From the NCBI GenBank assembly GCA_964007475.1, contig OZ023273.1:77909737-77973736 (forward strand): 64,000 nt of DNA, given 5' to 3'. The notes beneath the pieces are model-generated. The model did not search any database. It saw only the letters and a list, made by a program, of their open reading frames with translations, and was not told the origin of the DNA. The position numbers were made by a program, and so were the translations under genes. Source of the stretch: Hybos culiciformis. Its lineage: Eukaryota; Arthropoda; Insecta; Diptera; Hybotidae. Positions 34,742-46,740 of the stretch are shown here, piece by piece (within the stretch, counting starts at the first letter, position 1; each line of letters begins with the position of its first letter).

Positions 34742-34943
34742 TGTGGGATAACTGTTTTCCGTTTATATACTAAAACAATTATATGATAGTAGTCGAATTC
34801 AGCTCTTCTAAGTTTTACGTCTACACTTTATTTTATTATGTAAGCAGTTCAGTTGTTCTTTGTAATCGCTAGAATAAACATCAAACTTTAAACGAGAAAT
34901 AAATTTAAGAATCAATATTAAATTCAATCGTTTTATTTCCACA
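34742..34943 (+). repeat. 3' LTR, intact, 202 bp
   Basis: The LTR starts TGTGGGATAAC and ends TTTATTTCCACA, with 5-bp inverted ends (TGTGG/CCACA). It matches the two halves of the left LTR with one substitution. It lacks the hAT-like insertion and carries a single GTTTTACG at the corresponding site (34812-34819), the empty target. Confidence 0.95.
34849..34903 (+). promoter_or_regulatory. LTR initiator and polyadenylation signals
   Basis: TCAGTT at 34849-34854 fits the arthropod initiator element and would place the start of R near 34851. An AT-rich stretch 'ctttattttatt' lies about 20-30 bases upstream; a separate TTATATA is at 34763-34769. AATAAA occurs at 34873-34878 and 34898-34903, suitable for 3' end formation within the LTR. 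The equivalent elements are present at 27787-27910 in the left LTR. Assignments are by motif only. Confidence 0.55.
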
Positions 34944-34947
34944 TATA
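34944..34947. repeat. Right target-site duplication (TATA)
   Basis: TATA follows the right LTR and copies 26627-26630. The satellite monomer then resumes as 'tttagtatgaaaaaatcgcc', completing the same monomer that was cut on the left. Confidence 0.9.
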
Positions 34948-35160
34948 TTTAGTATGAAAAAATCGCCTTTCGAATGTTTTTAGGCTCTAGCTCAAAAACC
35001 AAAAAAAATTTTATAAAACAATTTTTTTTTAGATTAAAATTCACAAAATTACGCTTCTTTTGGCATTTAAAAAATTAAAACCGATGCACTGGTTCGCGAG
35101 CTATGAGCTCTCAAAGTTGAGAAAGAAAATTTTACATATTTAGTATGAAAAAATCGCCTT

Positions 35161-38100
35161 TCGACGGTTTTTAGGCTGTAGCTCAAAAACCAAAAAATAT
35201 TTTAGGGAACAATTTTTTTTAGATTAAAATTCATAAAATTACGCTTCTTTTGGCATTTAAAAAATTAAAATCGATGCACTGGTTCGTGAGCTATGAGCTC
35301 TCAAAGTTGAGAAAGAAAATTTTACATATTTAGTATGAAAAAATCGCCTTTCGAAGGTTTTTAGGCTCTAGCTCAAAAATCAAAAAATATTTTATAAAAC
35401 AATTTTTTTTTGATTAAAATTCATAAAATTATGCTTCTTACGGCATTTAAAAAATTAAAATCGATGCACTGGTTCGCGAGCTATGAGCTCTCAAAGTTGA
35501 GAAAGAAAATTTTACAAATTTAGTATGAAAAAATCGCCTTTCGAAGGTTTTTAGGCTCTAGCTCAAAAACCAAAAAATATTTTATAAAACAATTTTTTTT
35601 TGATTAAAATTCATAAAATTATGCTTCCTTTGGCATTTAAAAAATTAAAATCGATGCACTGGTTCGCGAGCTATGAGCTCTCAAATGTGAGAAAGAAAAT
35701 TTTACATATTTAGTATGAAAAAATCGCCTTTCGACGGTTTTTAGGCTCTAGCTCAAAAACCAAAAAATATTTTATAAAACAATTTTTTTTTAGATTAAAA
35801 TTCATAAAATTACGCTTCTTTTGGCTTTTAAAGAATTAAAATCGATGCACTGGTTCGCGATCTATGAGCTCTGAAAGGTGAGAAAGAAAATTTTACATAT
35901 TTAGTATGAAAAAATCGCCTTTCGACGGTTTTTAGGCTCTAGCTCAAAAACCAAAAAATATTTTATGAAACATATTTTTTTTAGATTAAAATTCATAAAA
36001 TTACGCTTCTTTTGGCTTTTAAAGAATTAAAATCGATGCACTGGTTCGCGATCTATGAGCTCTCAAAGGTGAGAAAGAAAATTTTACATATTTAGTATGA
36101 AAAAATCGCCTTACGACGGTTTTTAGGCTCTAGCTCAAAAACCAAAAAATATTTTATAAAACATTTTTTTTTAGATTAAAATTCATAAAATTACGCTTCT
36201 TTTGGCATTTAAAAAATTAAAATCGATGCACTGGTTCGTGAGCTATGAGCTCTCAAAGTTGAGAAAGAAAATTTTACATATTTAGTATGAAAAAATAGCC
36301 TTTCGAAGGTTTTTAGGCTCTAGCTCAAAAACCAAAAAATATTTTATAAAACAATTTTTTTTAGATCAAAATTCATAAAATTCCGCTTCATTTGGCATTT
36401 AAAAAATTAAAATCGATGCACTGTTTCGCGAGCTATGAGCTCTCAAAGTTAAGAAAGAAAATTTTACATATTTAGTATGAAAAAATCGCCTTTCGACGGT
36501 TTTTAGGCTCTAGCTCAAAAACCAAAAAATATTTTATAAAACAATTTTTTTTTGATTAAAATTCATAAAATTATGCTTCCTTTGGCATTTAAAAAATTAA
36601 AATCGATGCACTGGTTCGCGAGCTATGAGCTCTCAAAGTTGAAAAACAAAATTTTATATATTTAGTATGAAAAAATCGCCTGTCGACGGTTTTTAGGCTC
36701 TAGCTCAAAAACCAAAAAATATTTTATAAAACAATTTTTTTTAGATTAAAATTCATAAAATTCCGCTTCATTTGGCATTTAAAAAATTAAAATCGATGCA
36801 CCGTTTCGCGAGCTATGAGCTCTCAAAGTTAAGAAAGAAAATTTTACATATTTGGTATGAAAAAATCGCCTTTCGACAGTTTTTAGGCTCTAGCTCGAAA
36901 ACCAAAAAATATTTTATAAAACAATTTTTTTTTGATTAAAATTCATAAAATTACGCTTCTTTTGGCATTTAAAAAATTAAAATCGATGCACTGGTTCGCG
37001 AGCTATGAACTCTCAAAGTAGAGAAAGAAAATTTTACATATTTAGTATGAAAAAATCGCCTTTCGACGCTTTTTAGGCTCTAGCTCAAAAACCAAAAAAT
37101 ATTTTATCAAACAATTTTTTTTAGATTAAAATTCATAAAATTACGCTTCTTTTGGCTTTTAAAAAATTAAAATCGATGTACTGGTTCGCGATCTATGAGC
37201 TCTCAAAGGTGAGAAAGAAAATTTTACATATTTAGTATGAAAAAATCGCCTTTCGACGGTTTTTAGGCTCTAGCTCAAAAACCAAAAAATATTTTATAAA
37301 ACAATTTTTTTTTAGATTAAAATTCATAAAATTACGCTTCTTTTGGCATTTAAAAATTAAAATCGATGCACTGGTTCGTGAGCTATGAGCTCTCAAAGTT
37401 GAGAAAGAAAATTTTACATATTTAGTATGAAAAAATCGCCTTTCGACGGTTTTTAGGCTCTAGCTCAAAAACCAAAAAATATTTTATAATACAATTTTTT
37501 TTTAGATTAAAATTCATAAAATTACGCTTCTTTTGGCATTTAAAAAATTAAAATCGATGCACTGGTTCGCGAGCTATGAACTCTCAAAGTTGAGAAAGAA
37601 AATTTTACATATTTAGTATGAAAAAATCGCCTTTCGACGGTTTTTAGGCTCTAGCTCAAAAACCAAAAAATATTTTATGAAACAATTTTTTTTAGATTCA
37701 AATTCATAAAATTACGCTTCTTTTGGCATTTAAAAAATTAAAATCGATGCACTGGTTCGCGAGCTATGAGCTTTCAAAATTGAGAAAGAAAATTTTACAT
37801 ATTTAGTATGAAAAAATCGCCTTTTGACGGTTTTTAGGCTCTAGCTCAAAAACCAAAAAATATTTTATAATACAATTTTTTTTAGATTAAAATTCATAAA
37901 ATTACGATTCTTTTGGCATTTAAAAAATTAAAATCGATGCACTGGTTCGCGAGTTATGAACTCTCAAATTTGAGAAAGAAAATTTTACATATTTAGTATG
38001 AAAAAATCGCCTTTCGACGGTTTTTAGGCTCTAGCTCAAAAACCAAAAAATATTTTATATTACAATTTTTTTTTAGATTAAAATTCATAAAATTACGCTT

Positions 38101-41100
38101 CTTTTGGCATTTAAAAAATTAAAATCGATGCACTGGTTCGCGAGCTATGAACTCTCAAAGTTGAGAAAGAAAATTTTACATATTTAGTATGAAAAAATCG
38201 CCTTTCGACGGTTTTTAGGCTGTAGCTCAAAAACCAAAAAATATTTTAGGGAACAATTTTTTTTAGATTAAAATTCATAAAATTACGATTCTTTTGGCAT
38301 TTAAAAAATTAAAATCGATGCACTGGTTCGTGAGCTATGAGCTCTCAAAGTTGAGAAAGAAAATTTTACATATTTAGTATGAAAAAATCGCCTTTCGAAG
38401 GTTTTTAGGCTCTAGCTCAAAAATCAAAAAATATTTTATAAAACAATTTTTTTTTGATTAAAATTCATAAAATTATGCTTCTTACGGCATTTAAAAAATT
38501 AAAATCGATGCACTGGTTCGCGAGCTATGAGCTCTCAAAGTTGAGAAAGAAAATTTTACAAATTTAGTATGAAAAAATCGCCTTTCGAAGGTTTTTAGGC
38601 TCTAGCTCAAAAACCAAAAAATATTTTATAAAACAATTTTTTTTTGATTAAAATTCATAAAATTATGCTTCCTTTGGCATTTAAAAAATTAAAATCGATG
38701 CACTGGTTCGCGAGCTATGACCTCTCAAATGTGAGAAAGAAAATTTTACATATTTAGTATGAAAAAATCGCCTTTCGACGGTTTTTAGGCTCTAGCTCAA
38801 AAACCAAAAAATATTTTATAAAACAATTTTTTTTTAGATTAAAATTCATAAAATTACGCTTCTTTTGGCTTTTAAAGAATTAAAATCGATGCACTGGTTC
38901 GCGATCTATGAGCTCTCAAAGGTGAGAAAGAAAATTTTACATATTTAGTATGAAAAAATCGCCTTTCGACGGTTTTTAGGCTCTAGCTCAAAAACCAAAA
39001 AATATTTTATGAAACATATTTTTTTTAGATTAAAATTCATAAAATTACGCTTCTTTTGGCTTTTAAAGAATTAAAATCGATGCACTGGTTCGCGATCTAT
39101 GAGCTCTCAAAGGTGAGAAAGAAAATTTTACATATTTAGTATGAAAAAATCGCCTTACGACGGTTTTTAGGCTCTAGCTCAAAAACCAAAAAATATTTTA
39201 TAAAACAATTTTTTTTAGATTAAAATTCATAAAATTACGCTTCTTTTGGCATTTAAAAAATTAAAATCGATGCACTGGTTCGTGAGCTATGAGCTCTCAA
39301 AGTTGAGAAAGAAAATTTTACATATTTAGTATGAAAAAATAGCCTTTCGAAGGTTTTTAGGCTCTAGCTCAAAAACCAAAAAATTTTTTATAAAACAATT
39401 TTTTTTAGATCAAAATTCATAAAATTCCGCTTCATTTGGCATTTAAAAAATTAAAATCGATGCACTGTTTCGCGAGCTATGAGCTCTCAAAGTTAAGAAA
39501 GAAAATTTTACATATTTAGTATGAAAAAATCGCCTTTCGACGGTTTTTAGGCTCTAGCTCAAAAACCAAAAAATATTTTATAAAACAATTTTTTTTTGAT
39601 TAAAATTCATAAAATTATGCTTCCTTTGGCATTTAAAAAATTAAAATCGATGCACTGGTTCGCGAGCTATGAGCTCTCAAAGTTGAAAAACAAAATTTTA
39701 TATATTTAGTATGAAAAAATCGCCTGTCGACGGTTTTTAGGCTCTAGCTCAAAAACCAAAAAATATTTTATGAAACAATTTTTTTTTAGATTAAAATTCA
39801 TAAAATTACGCTTCTTTTGGCATTTAAAAAATTAAAATCGATGCACTGGTTCGCGAGCTATGAACTCTCAAAGTAGAGAAAGAAAATTTTACATATTTAG
39901 TATGAAAAAATAGCCTTTCGAAGGTTTTTAGGCTCTAGCTCAAAAACCAAAAAATATTTTATAAAACAATTTTTTTTAGATTAAAATTCATAAAATTACG
40001 CTTCATTTGGCATTTAAAAAATTAAAATCGATGCACCGTTTCGCGAGCTATGAGCTCTCAAAGTTAAGAAAGAAAATTTTACATATTTAGTATGAAAAAA
40101 TCGCCTTTCGACAGTTTTTAGGCTCTAGCTCAAAAACCAAAAAATATTTTATAAAACAATTTTTTTTTGATTAAAATTCATAAAATTTTGCTTCTTACGG
40201 CATTTAAAAAATTAAAATCGATGCACTGGTTCGCGAGCTATGAGCTCTCAAAGTTGAGAAAGAAAATTTTACATATTTAGTATGAAAAAATCGCCTTTCG
40301 ACGCTTTTTAGGCTCTAGCTCAAAAACCAAAAAATATTTTATCAAACAATTTTTTTTAGATTAAAATTCATAAAATTACGCTTCTTTTGGCTTTTAAAAA
40401 ATTAAAATCGATGCACTGGTTCGCGATCTATGAGCTCTCAAAGGTGAGAAAGAAAATTTTACATATTTAGTATGAAAAAATCGCCTTTCGACGGTTTTTA
40501 GGCTCTAGCTCAAAAACCAAAAAATATTTTATAAAACAATTTTTTTTTAGATTAAAATTCATAAAATTACGCTTCTTTTGGCATTTAAAAATTAAAATCG
40601 AAGCACTGGTTCGTGAGCTATGAGCTCTCAAAGTTGAGAAAGAAAATTTTACATATTTAGTATGAAAAAATCGCCTTTCGACGGTTTTTAGGCTCTAGCT
40701 CAAAAACCAAAAAATATTTTATAATACAATTTTTTTTTAGATTAAAATTCATAAAATTACGCTTCTTTTGGCATTTAAAAAATTAAAATCGATGCACTGG
40801 TTCGCGAGCTATGAACTCTCAAAGTTGAGAAAGAAAATTTTACATATTTAGTATGAAAAAATCGCCTTTCGACGGTTTTTAGGCTCTAGCTCAAAAACCA
40901 AAAAATATTTTATGAAACAATTTTTTTTAGATTCAAATTCATAAAATTACGCTTCTTTTGGCATTTAAAAAATTAAAATCGATGCACTGGTTCGCGAGCT
41001 ATGAGCTTTCAAAATTGAGAAAGAAAATTTTACATATTTAGTATGAAAAAATCGCCTTTTGACGGTTTTTAGGCTCTAGCTCAAAAACCAAAAAATATTT

Positions 41101-41440
41101 TATAATACAATTTTTTTTTAGATTAAAATTCATAAAATTACGCTTCTTTTGGCATTTAAAAAATTAAAATCGATGCACTGGTTCGCGAGCTATGAACTCT
41201 CAAAGTTGAGAAAGAAAATTTTACATATTTAGTATGAAAAAATCGCCTTTCGACGGTTTTTAGGCTCTAGCTCAAAAACCAAAAAATATTTTATGAAACA
41301 ATTTTTTTTAGATTCAAATTCATAAAATTACGCTTCTTTTGGCATTTAAAAAAATAAAATCGATGCACTGGTTCGCGAGCTATGAACTCTCAAATTTGAG
41401 AAAGAAAATTTTACATATTTAGTATGAAAAAATCGCCTTT
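35161..41440. repeat. Two copies of a 16-monomer higher-order repeat (3044 bp)
   Basis: 35161 matches 38205, 35341 matches 38385 and 35761 matches 38805, a constant 3044-bp offset (16 x 190). Shared rare changes include 'ctcaaaaatcaaaa', 'gcttcttacggc' and 'ttacaaatttagtatg'. Further on the offset becomes 3235 bp (37441 matches 40676), showing that one monomer was gained in the second copy or lost in the first. Confidence 0.85.
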
Positions 41441-43100
41441 CGACGGTTTTTAGGCTCTAGCTCAAAAAGCAAAAAATATTTTATAAAACAATTTTTTTTT
41501 AGATTAAAATTCATAAAATTACGCTTCTTTTGGGATTTAAAAAATTAAAATCGATGCACTGGTTCGCGAGCTATGAGCTCTCAAAGTTGAGAAAGGAAAT
41601 TTTACATATTTAGTATGAAAAAATCGCCTTTTGACGGTGTTTAGGCTCTAGCTCAAAAACCAAAAAATATTTTCTAAAACAATTTTTTTTAGATTAAAAT
41701 TCATAAAAGTACGCTTCTTTTGGCATTTAAAAAATTAAAATCGATGCACTGGTTCGCGAGCTATGAGCTTTCAAAGTTGAGAAAGAAAATTTTACATATT
41801 TAGTATGAAAAAATCGCCTTTTGACGGTTTTTAGGCTCTAGCTCAAAAACCAAAAAATATTTTCTAAAACAATTTTTTTTTTAGATTAAAATTCGTAAAA
41901 TTACGCTTCTTTTGGCATTTAAAAAAAATTAAAATCGATGCACTGGTTCGCGAGCTATGAGCTCTCAAAGTTGAGAAAGAAAATTTTACATATTTAGTAT
42001 GAAAAAATCGCCTTTCGACGGTTTTTAGACTCTAGCTCAAAAACCAAAAAATATTTTATGAAACAATTTTTTTTAGATTCAAATTCATAAAATTACGCTT
42101 CTTTTGGCATTTAGAAAATGAAAATCGATGCACTGGTTCGCGAGCTATGAGCTCTCAAAGTTGAGAAATAAAATTTTACATATTTAGTATAAAAAATCGC
42201 CTTTCGACGGTTTTTAGGCTCTAGCTCAAAAACCAAAAAATATTTTATGAAAGAATTTTTTTTAGATTAAAATTCATAAAATAACGCTTCTTTTGGCATT
42301 TAAAAAAATTAAATCGATGCACTGGTTCGCGATCTATGAGCTCTCAAAGTTGAGAAAGAAAATTTTACATATTTGGTATGAAAAAATCGCCTTTCGACGG
42401 TTTTTAGGCTCTAGCTCAAAAACCAAAAAACATTTTATAAAACAATTTTTTTTTAGATTAAAATTCGTAAAATTACGCTTCTTTTGGGATTTAAAAAATT
42501 AAAATCGATGCACTGGTTCGCGAGCTATGAGCTCTCAAAGTTGAGAAAGAAAATTTTACATATTTAGTATGAAAAAATCGCCTTTCGACATTTTTTAGGC
42601 TCTAGCTCAAAAACCAAAAAATATTTTAGGAAACAATTTTTTTTTAGATCAAAATTCATAAAATTACGCTTCCTTTGGCATTTAAAAAACTAAAATCGAT
42701 GCACTGGTTCGCGAGCTATGAGCTTTCAAAGTTGAGAAAGAAAATTTTACATATTTGGTATGAAAAAATCGCCTTTCGACGGTTTTTAGGCTCTAGCTCA
42801 AAAACCAAAAAATATTTTATAAAACAATTTTTTTTAGATTAAAATTCGTAAAATTACGCTTCTTTTGGGATTTAAAAAATTAAAATCGATGCACTGGTTC
42901 GCGAGCTATGAGCTCTCAAAATTGAGAAAGGAAATTTTACATATTTAGTATGAAAAAATCGCCTTTCGACGGTTTTTAGGCTCTAGCTGAAAAACCAAAA
43001 AATATTTTATAAAACAATTTTTTTTTAGATTAACATTCATAAAATTACTCTTCTTTTGGGATTTAAAAAATTAAAATCGATGCACTGGTTCGCGAGCTAT

Positions 43101-43125
43101 GAACTCTCATCAAAAACCAAAAAAT
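43101..43125. repeat. Deletion junction removing about half a monomer
   Basis: 'Gaactctca' runs straight into 'tcaaaaaccaaaaaat', skipping the dyad, linker and CGACGG segment (about 95 bp). CTCA is present at both edges in normal monomers, so the deletion joined short direct repeats. A similar loss is at about 1050. Confidence 0.8.
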
Positions 43126-46100
43126 ATTTTATAAAACAATTTTTTTTAGATTAAAATTCATAAAATTACGCTTCTTTTGGCATTTAAAAAATTTAAATCG
43201 ATGCACTGGTTCGCGAGCTATGAGCTCTCAAAGTTGAGAAAGAAAATTTACACATATTTAGTATGAAAAAATCGCCCGACGGTTTTTAGGCTCTAGCTCA
43301 AAAACCAAAAAATATTTTATAAAACAATTTTTTTTTAGATTAAAATTCATAAAATTACCCTTCTTTGGCATTTAAAAAATTAAAATCGATGCACCGGTTC
43401 GCGAGCTATGAACTCTCAAAGTTGAGAAAGAAAATTTTACATATTTAGTATGAAAAAATCGCCTTTCGACTGTTTTTAGGCTCTAGCTCAAAAACCATAA
43501 TATTTGATGAAACAATTTTTTTTTAGATTAAAATTCATAAAATTAAGCTTCTTTTGGCATTTAAAAAATTAAAATCGATGCACTGGTTCGCGAGCTATGA
43601 GCTCTCAAAGTTGAGAAAGAAAATTTTACATATTTAGTATGAAAAAATCGCCTTTCGACGGTTTTTAGGCTCTAGCTCAAAAACCATAATATTTTATGAA
43701 ACAATTTTTTGTTAGATTAAAATTCATAAAATTACGCTTCTTTGGCATTTAAAAAATTAAAATCGATGCACTGGTTCGCGAGCTATGAACTCTCAAAGTT
43801 GAGAAAGAAAATTTTACATATTTGGTATGAAAAAATCGCCTTTCGACGGTTTTTAGGCTGTAGCTCAAAAACCAAAAAATTTTTTATAAAACAATTTTTT
43901 TTAGATTAAAATTCATAAAATTACGCTTCTTTTGGTATTTAAAAAATTAAAATCGATGCATTGGTTCGCGAGCTATGAGCTCTCAAAGTTGAGAAAGAAA
44001 ATTTTACATATTTAGTATGAAAAAATCGCCTTTCGACGGTTTTTAGGCTCTAGCTCAAAAACCATAATATTTTATGAAACAATTTTTTTTTAGATTAAAA
44101 TTCATAAAATTACGCTTCTTTTGGCATTTAAAAAATTAAAATCGATACACTGGTTCGCGAGCTATGAACTCCCAAAGTTGAGAAAGAAAATTTTACATAT
44201 TTAGTATGAAAAAATCACCTTTCGACGGTTTTTAGGCTGTAGCTCAAAAACCAAAAAATTTTTTATAAAACAATTTTTTTTTAGATTAAAATTCATAAAA
44301 TTACGCTTCTTTGGCATTTAAAAAATGAAAATCGATGCACTGGTTCGCGAGCTATGAACTCTCAAAGTTGAGAAAGAAAATTTTACATATTTGGTATGAA
44401 AAAATCGCCTTGCGACGGTTTTTAGGCTGTAGCTCAAAAACCAAAAAATTTTTATAAAAAAATTTTTTTTTAGATTAAAATTCATAAAATTACGCTTCTT
44501 TTGGCATTTAAAAAATTAAAATCGATGCACTGGTTCGCGAGCTATGAGCTCTCAAAGTTGAGAAAGAAAATTTTACATATTTAGTATAAAAAAATCGCCT
44601 TTCGACGGTTTTTAGGCTCTAGCTCAAAAACCATAATATTTTATGAAACATTTTTTTTTAGATTAAAATTCATAAAATTACGCTTCTTTTGGCATTTAAA
44701 AAATTAAAATCGATGCACTGGTTCGCGAGCTATGAGCTTCCAAAGTTGAGAAAGAAAATTTTACATATTTGGTATGAAAAAATCGCCTTTCGACGGTTTT
44801 TAGGCTCTAGTTTAAAAACCAAAAAATATTTTATAAAACAATTTTTTTTAGATTAAAATTCATAAAATTACGCTTCTTTTGGGATTTAAAAAATTAAAAT
44901 CGATACACTGGTTCGCGAGCTATGAACTCCCAAAGTTGAGAAAGAAAATTTTACATATTTAGCATGAAAAAATCGCCTTTCAACGGTTTTTAGGCTCTAG
45001 CTCAAAAACCAAAAAATATTTTATAAATCAATTTTTTTTAGATTAAAATTCATAAAATTACGCTTCTTTTGGGATTTAAAAAATTAAAATCGATGCACTG
45101 GTTCGCGAGCTATGAGCTCTCAAAGTTGAGAAAGGAAATTTTACATATTTAGTATGAAAAAATCGCCTTTCGACGGTTTTTAGGCTTTAGCTCAAAAACC
45201 AAAAAATATTTTATAAAACAATTTTTTTTAGATTAAAATTCATAAAATTACGCTTCTTTTGGGATTTAAAAAATTAAAATCGATGGACTGGTTCGCGAGC
45301 TATGAACTCTCAAAGTTGAGAAAGAAAATTTTACATATTTAGTATGAAAAAATCGCCTTTCGACGGTTTTTAGGCTCTAGTTCAAAAACCAAAAAATATT
45401 TTATAAAACAATTTTTTTTTAGATTAAAATTTATAAAATTACACTTCTTTTGGCATTTAAAAAATTTAAATCGATGCACTGGTTCGCGAGCTATGAGCTT
45501 TCAAAGTTGCGAAAGAAAATTTTACATATTTAGTATCAAAAAATCACCTTTCGACGGTTTTTAGGCTCTAGCTCAAAAACCAAAAAATATTTTATAAAAC
45601 AATTTTTTTTTAGATTAAAATTCAAAAAATTACGCTTCTTTTGGCATTTAAAAAATTTAAATCGATGCACTGGTTCGCGAGCTATGAGCTCTCAAAGTTG
45701 CGAAAGAAAATTTTACATATTTAGTATGAAAAAATCGCCTTTCGACGGTTTTTATGCTCTACCTCAAAAACCAAAAAATATTTTATAAAACAATTTTTTT
45801 TAGATTAAAATTCATAAAATTCCGCTTCATTTGGCATTTAAAAAATTAAAATCGATGCACCGTTTCGCGAGCTATGAGCTCTCAAAGTTGAGAAAGAAAA
45901 TTTTACATATTTAGTATGAAAAAATCGCCTTTCGACGGTTTTTAGGCTCTAGCTCAAAAACCAAAAAATATTTTATAAAACAATTTTTTTTTGATTAAAA
46001 TTCATAAAATTATGCTTCTTACGGCATTTAAAAAATTAAAATCGATGCACTGGTTCGCGAGCTATGAGCTCTCAAAGTTGAGAAAGAAAATTTTACATAT

Positions 46101-46740
46101 TTAGTATGAAAAAATCGCCTTTCGACGCTTTTTAGGCTCTAGCTCAAAAACCAAAAAATATTTTATCAAACAATTTTTTTTTAGATTAAAATTCATAAAA
46201 TTACGCTTCTTTTGGCTTTTAAAAAATTAAAATCGATGCACTGGTTCGCGATCTATGAGCTCTCAAAGGTGAGAAAGAAAATTTTACATATTTAGTATGA
46301 AAAAATCGCCTTTCGACGGTTTTTAGGCTCTAGCTCAAAAACCAAAAAATATTTTATAAAACAATTTTTTTTTAGATTAAAATTCATAAAATTACGCTTC
46401 TTTTGGCATATAAAAAATTAAAATCGATGCACTGGTTCGTGAGCTATGAGCTCTCAAAGTTGAGAAAGAAAATTTTACATATTTAGTATGAAAAAATCGC
46501 CTTTCGACGGTTTTTAGGCTCTAGCTCAAAAACCAAAAAATATTTTATAATACAATTTTTTTTTAGATTAAAATTCATAAAATTACGCTTCTTTTGGCAT
46601 TTAAAAAATTAAAATCGATGCACTGGTTCGCGAGCTATGAGCTTTCAAAATTGAGAAAGAAAATTTTACATATTTAGTATGAAAAAATCGCCTTTCGACG
46701 GTTTTTAGGCTCTAGCTCAAAAACCAAAAAATATTTTATA

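Larger units (their letters stand above)
26631..34943 (+). mobile_element. Ty3/Gypsy LTR retrotransposon, mdg3-like, defective
   Basis: The 8313-bp element has TGTGG...CCACA ends and sits inside one satellite monomer. Without the insertion in its left LTR, that LTR is 202 bp, the same as the right one. The order LTR, primer-binding site, gag, protease, reverse transcriptase, RNase H, integrase, LTR is that of Ty3/Gypsy elements. The single gag-pol frame and the style of the 'YMDD...PSK' and 'YHVDHLG' regions resemble the mdg3/micropia/blastopia group; that lineage assignment is from memory and not a search. There is no envelope gene. The LTRs differ at one position of 202 (T at 26689, C at 34800), so the copy is young. 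The copy is disabled by a stop codon and a frameshift in the integrase tail, and it carries nested DNA transposons in its left LTR and leader. Confidence 0.95.

Noticed and set aside
42293..42502. 69-codon open frame in the right array
   Set aside because: It spans a little over one satellite monomer and exists only because of private indels in that unit. The same frame is closed in neighbouring units.
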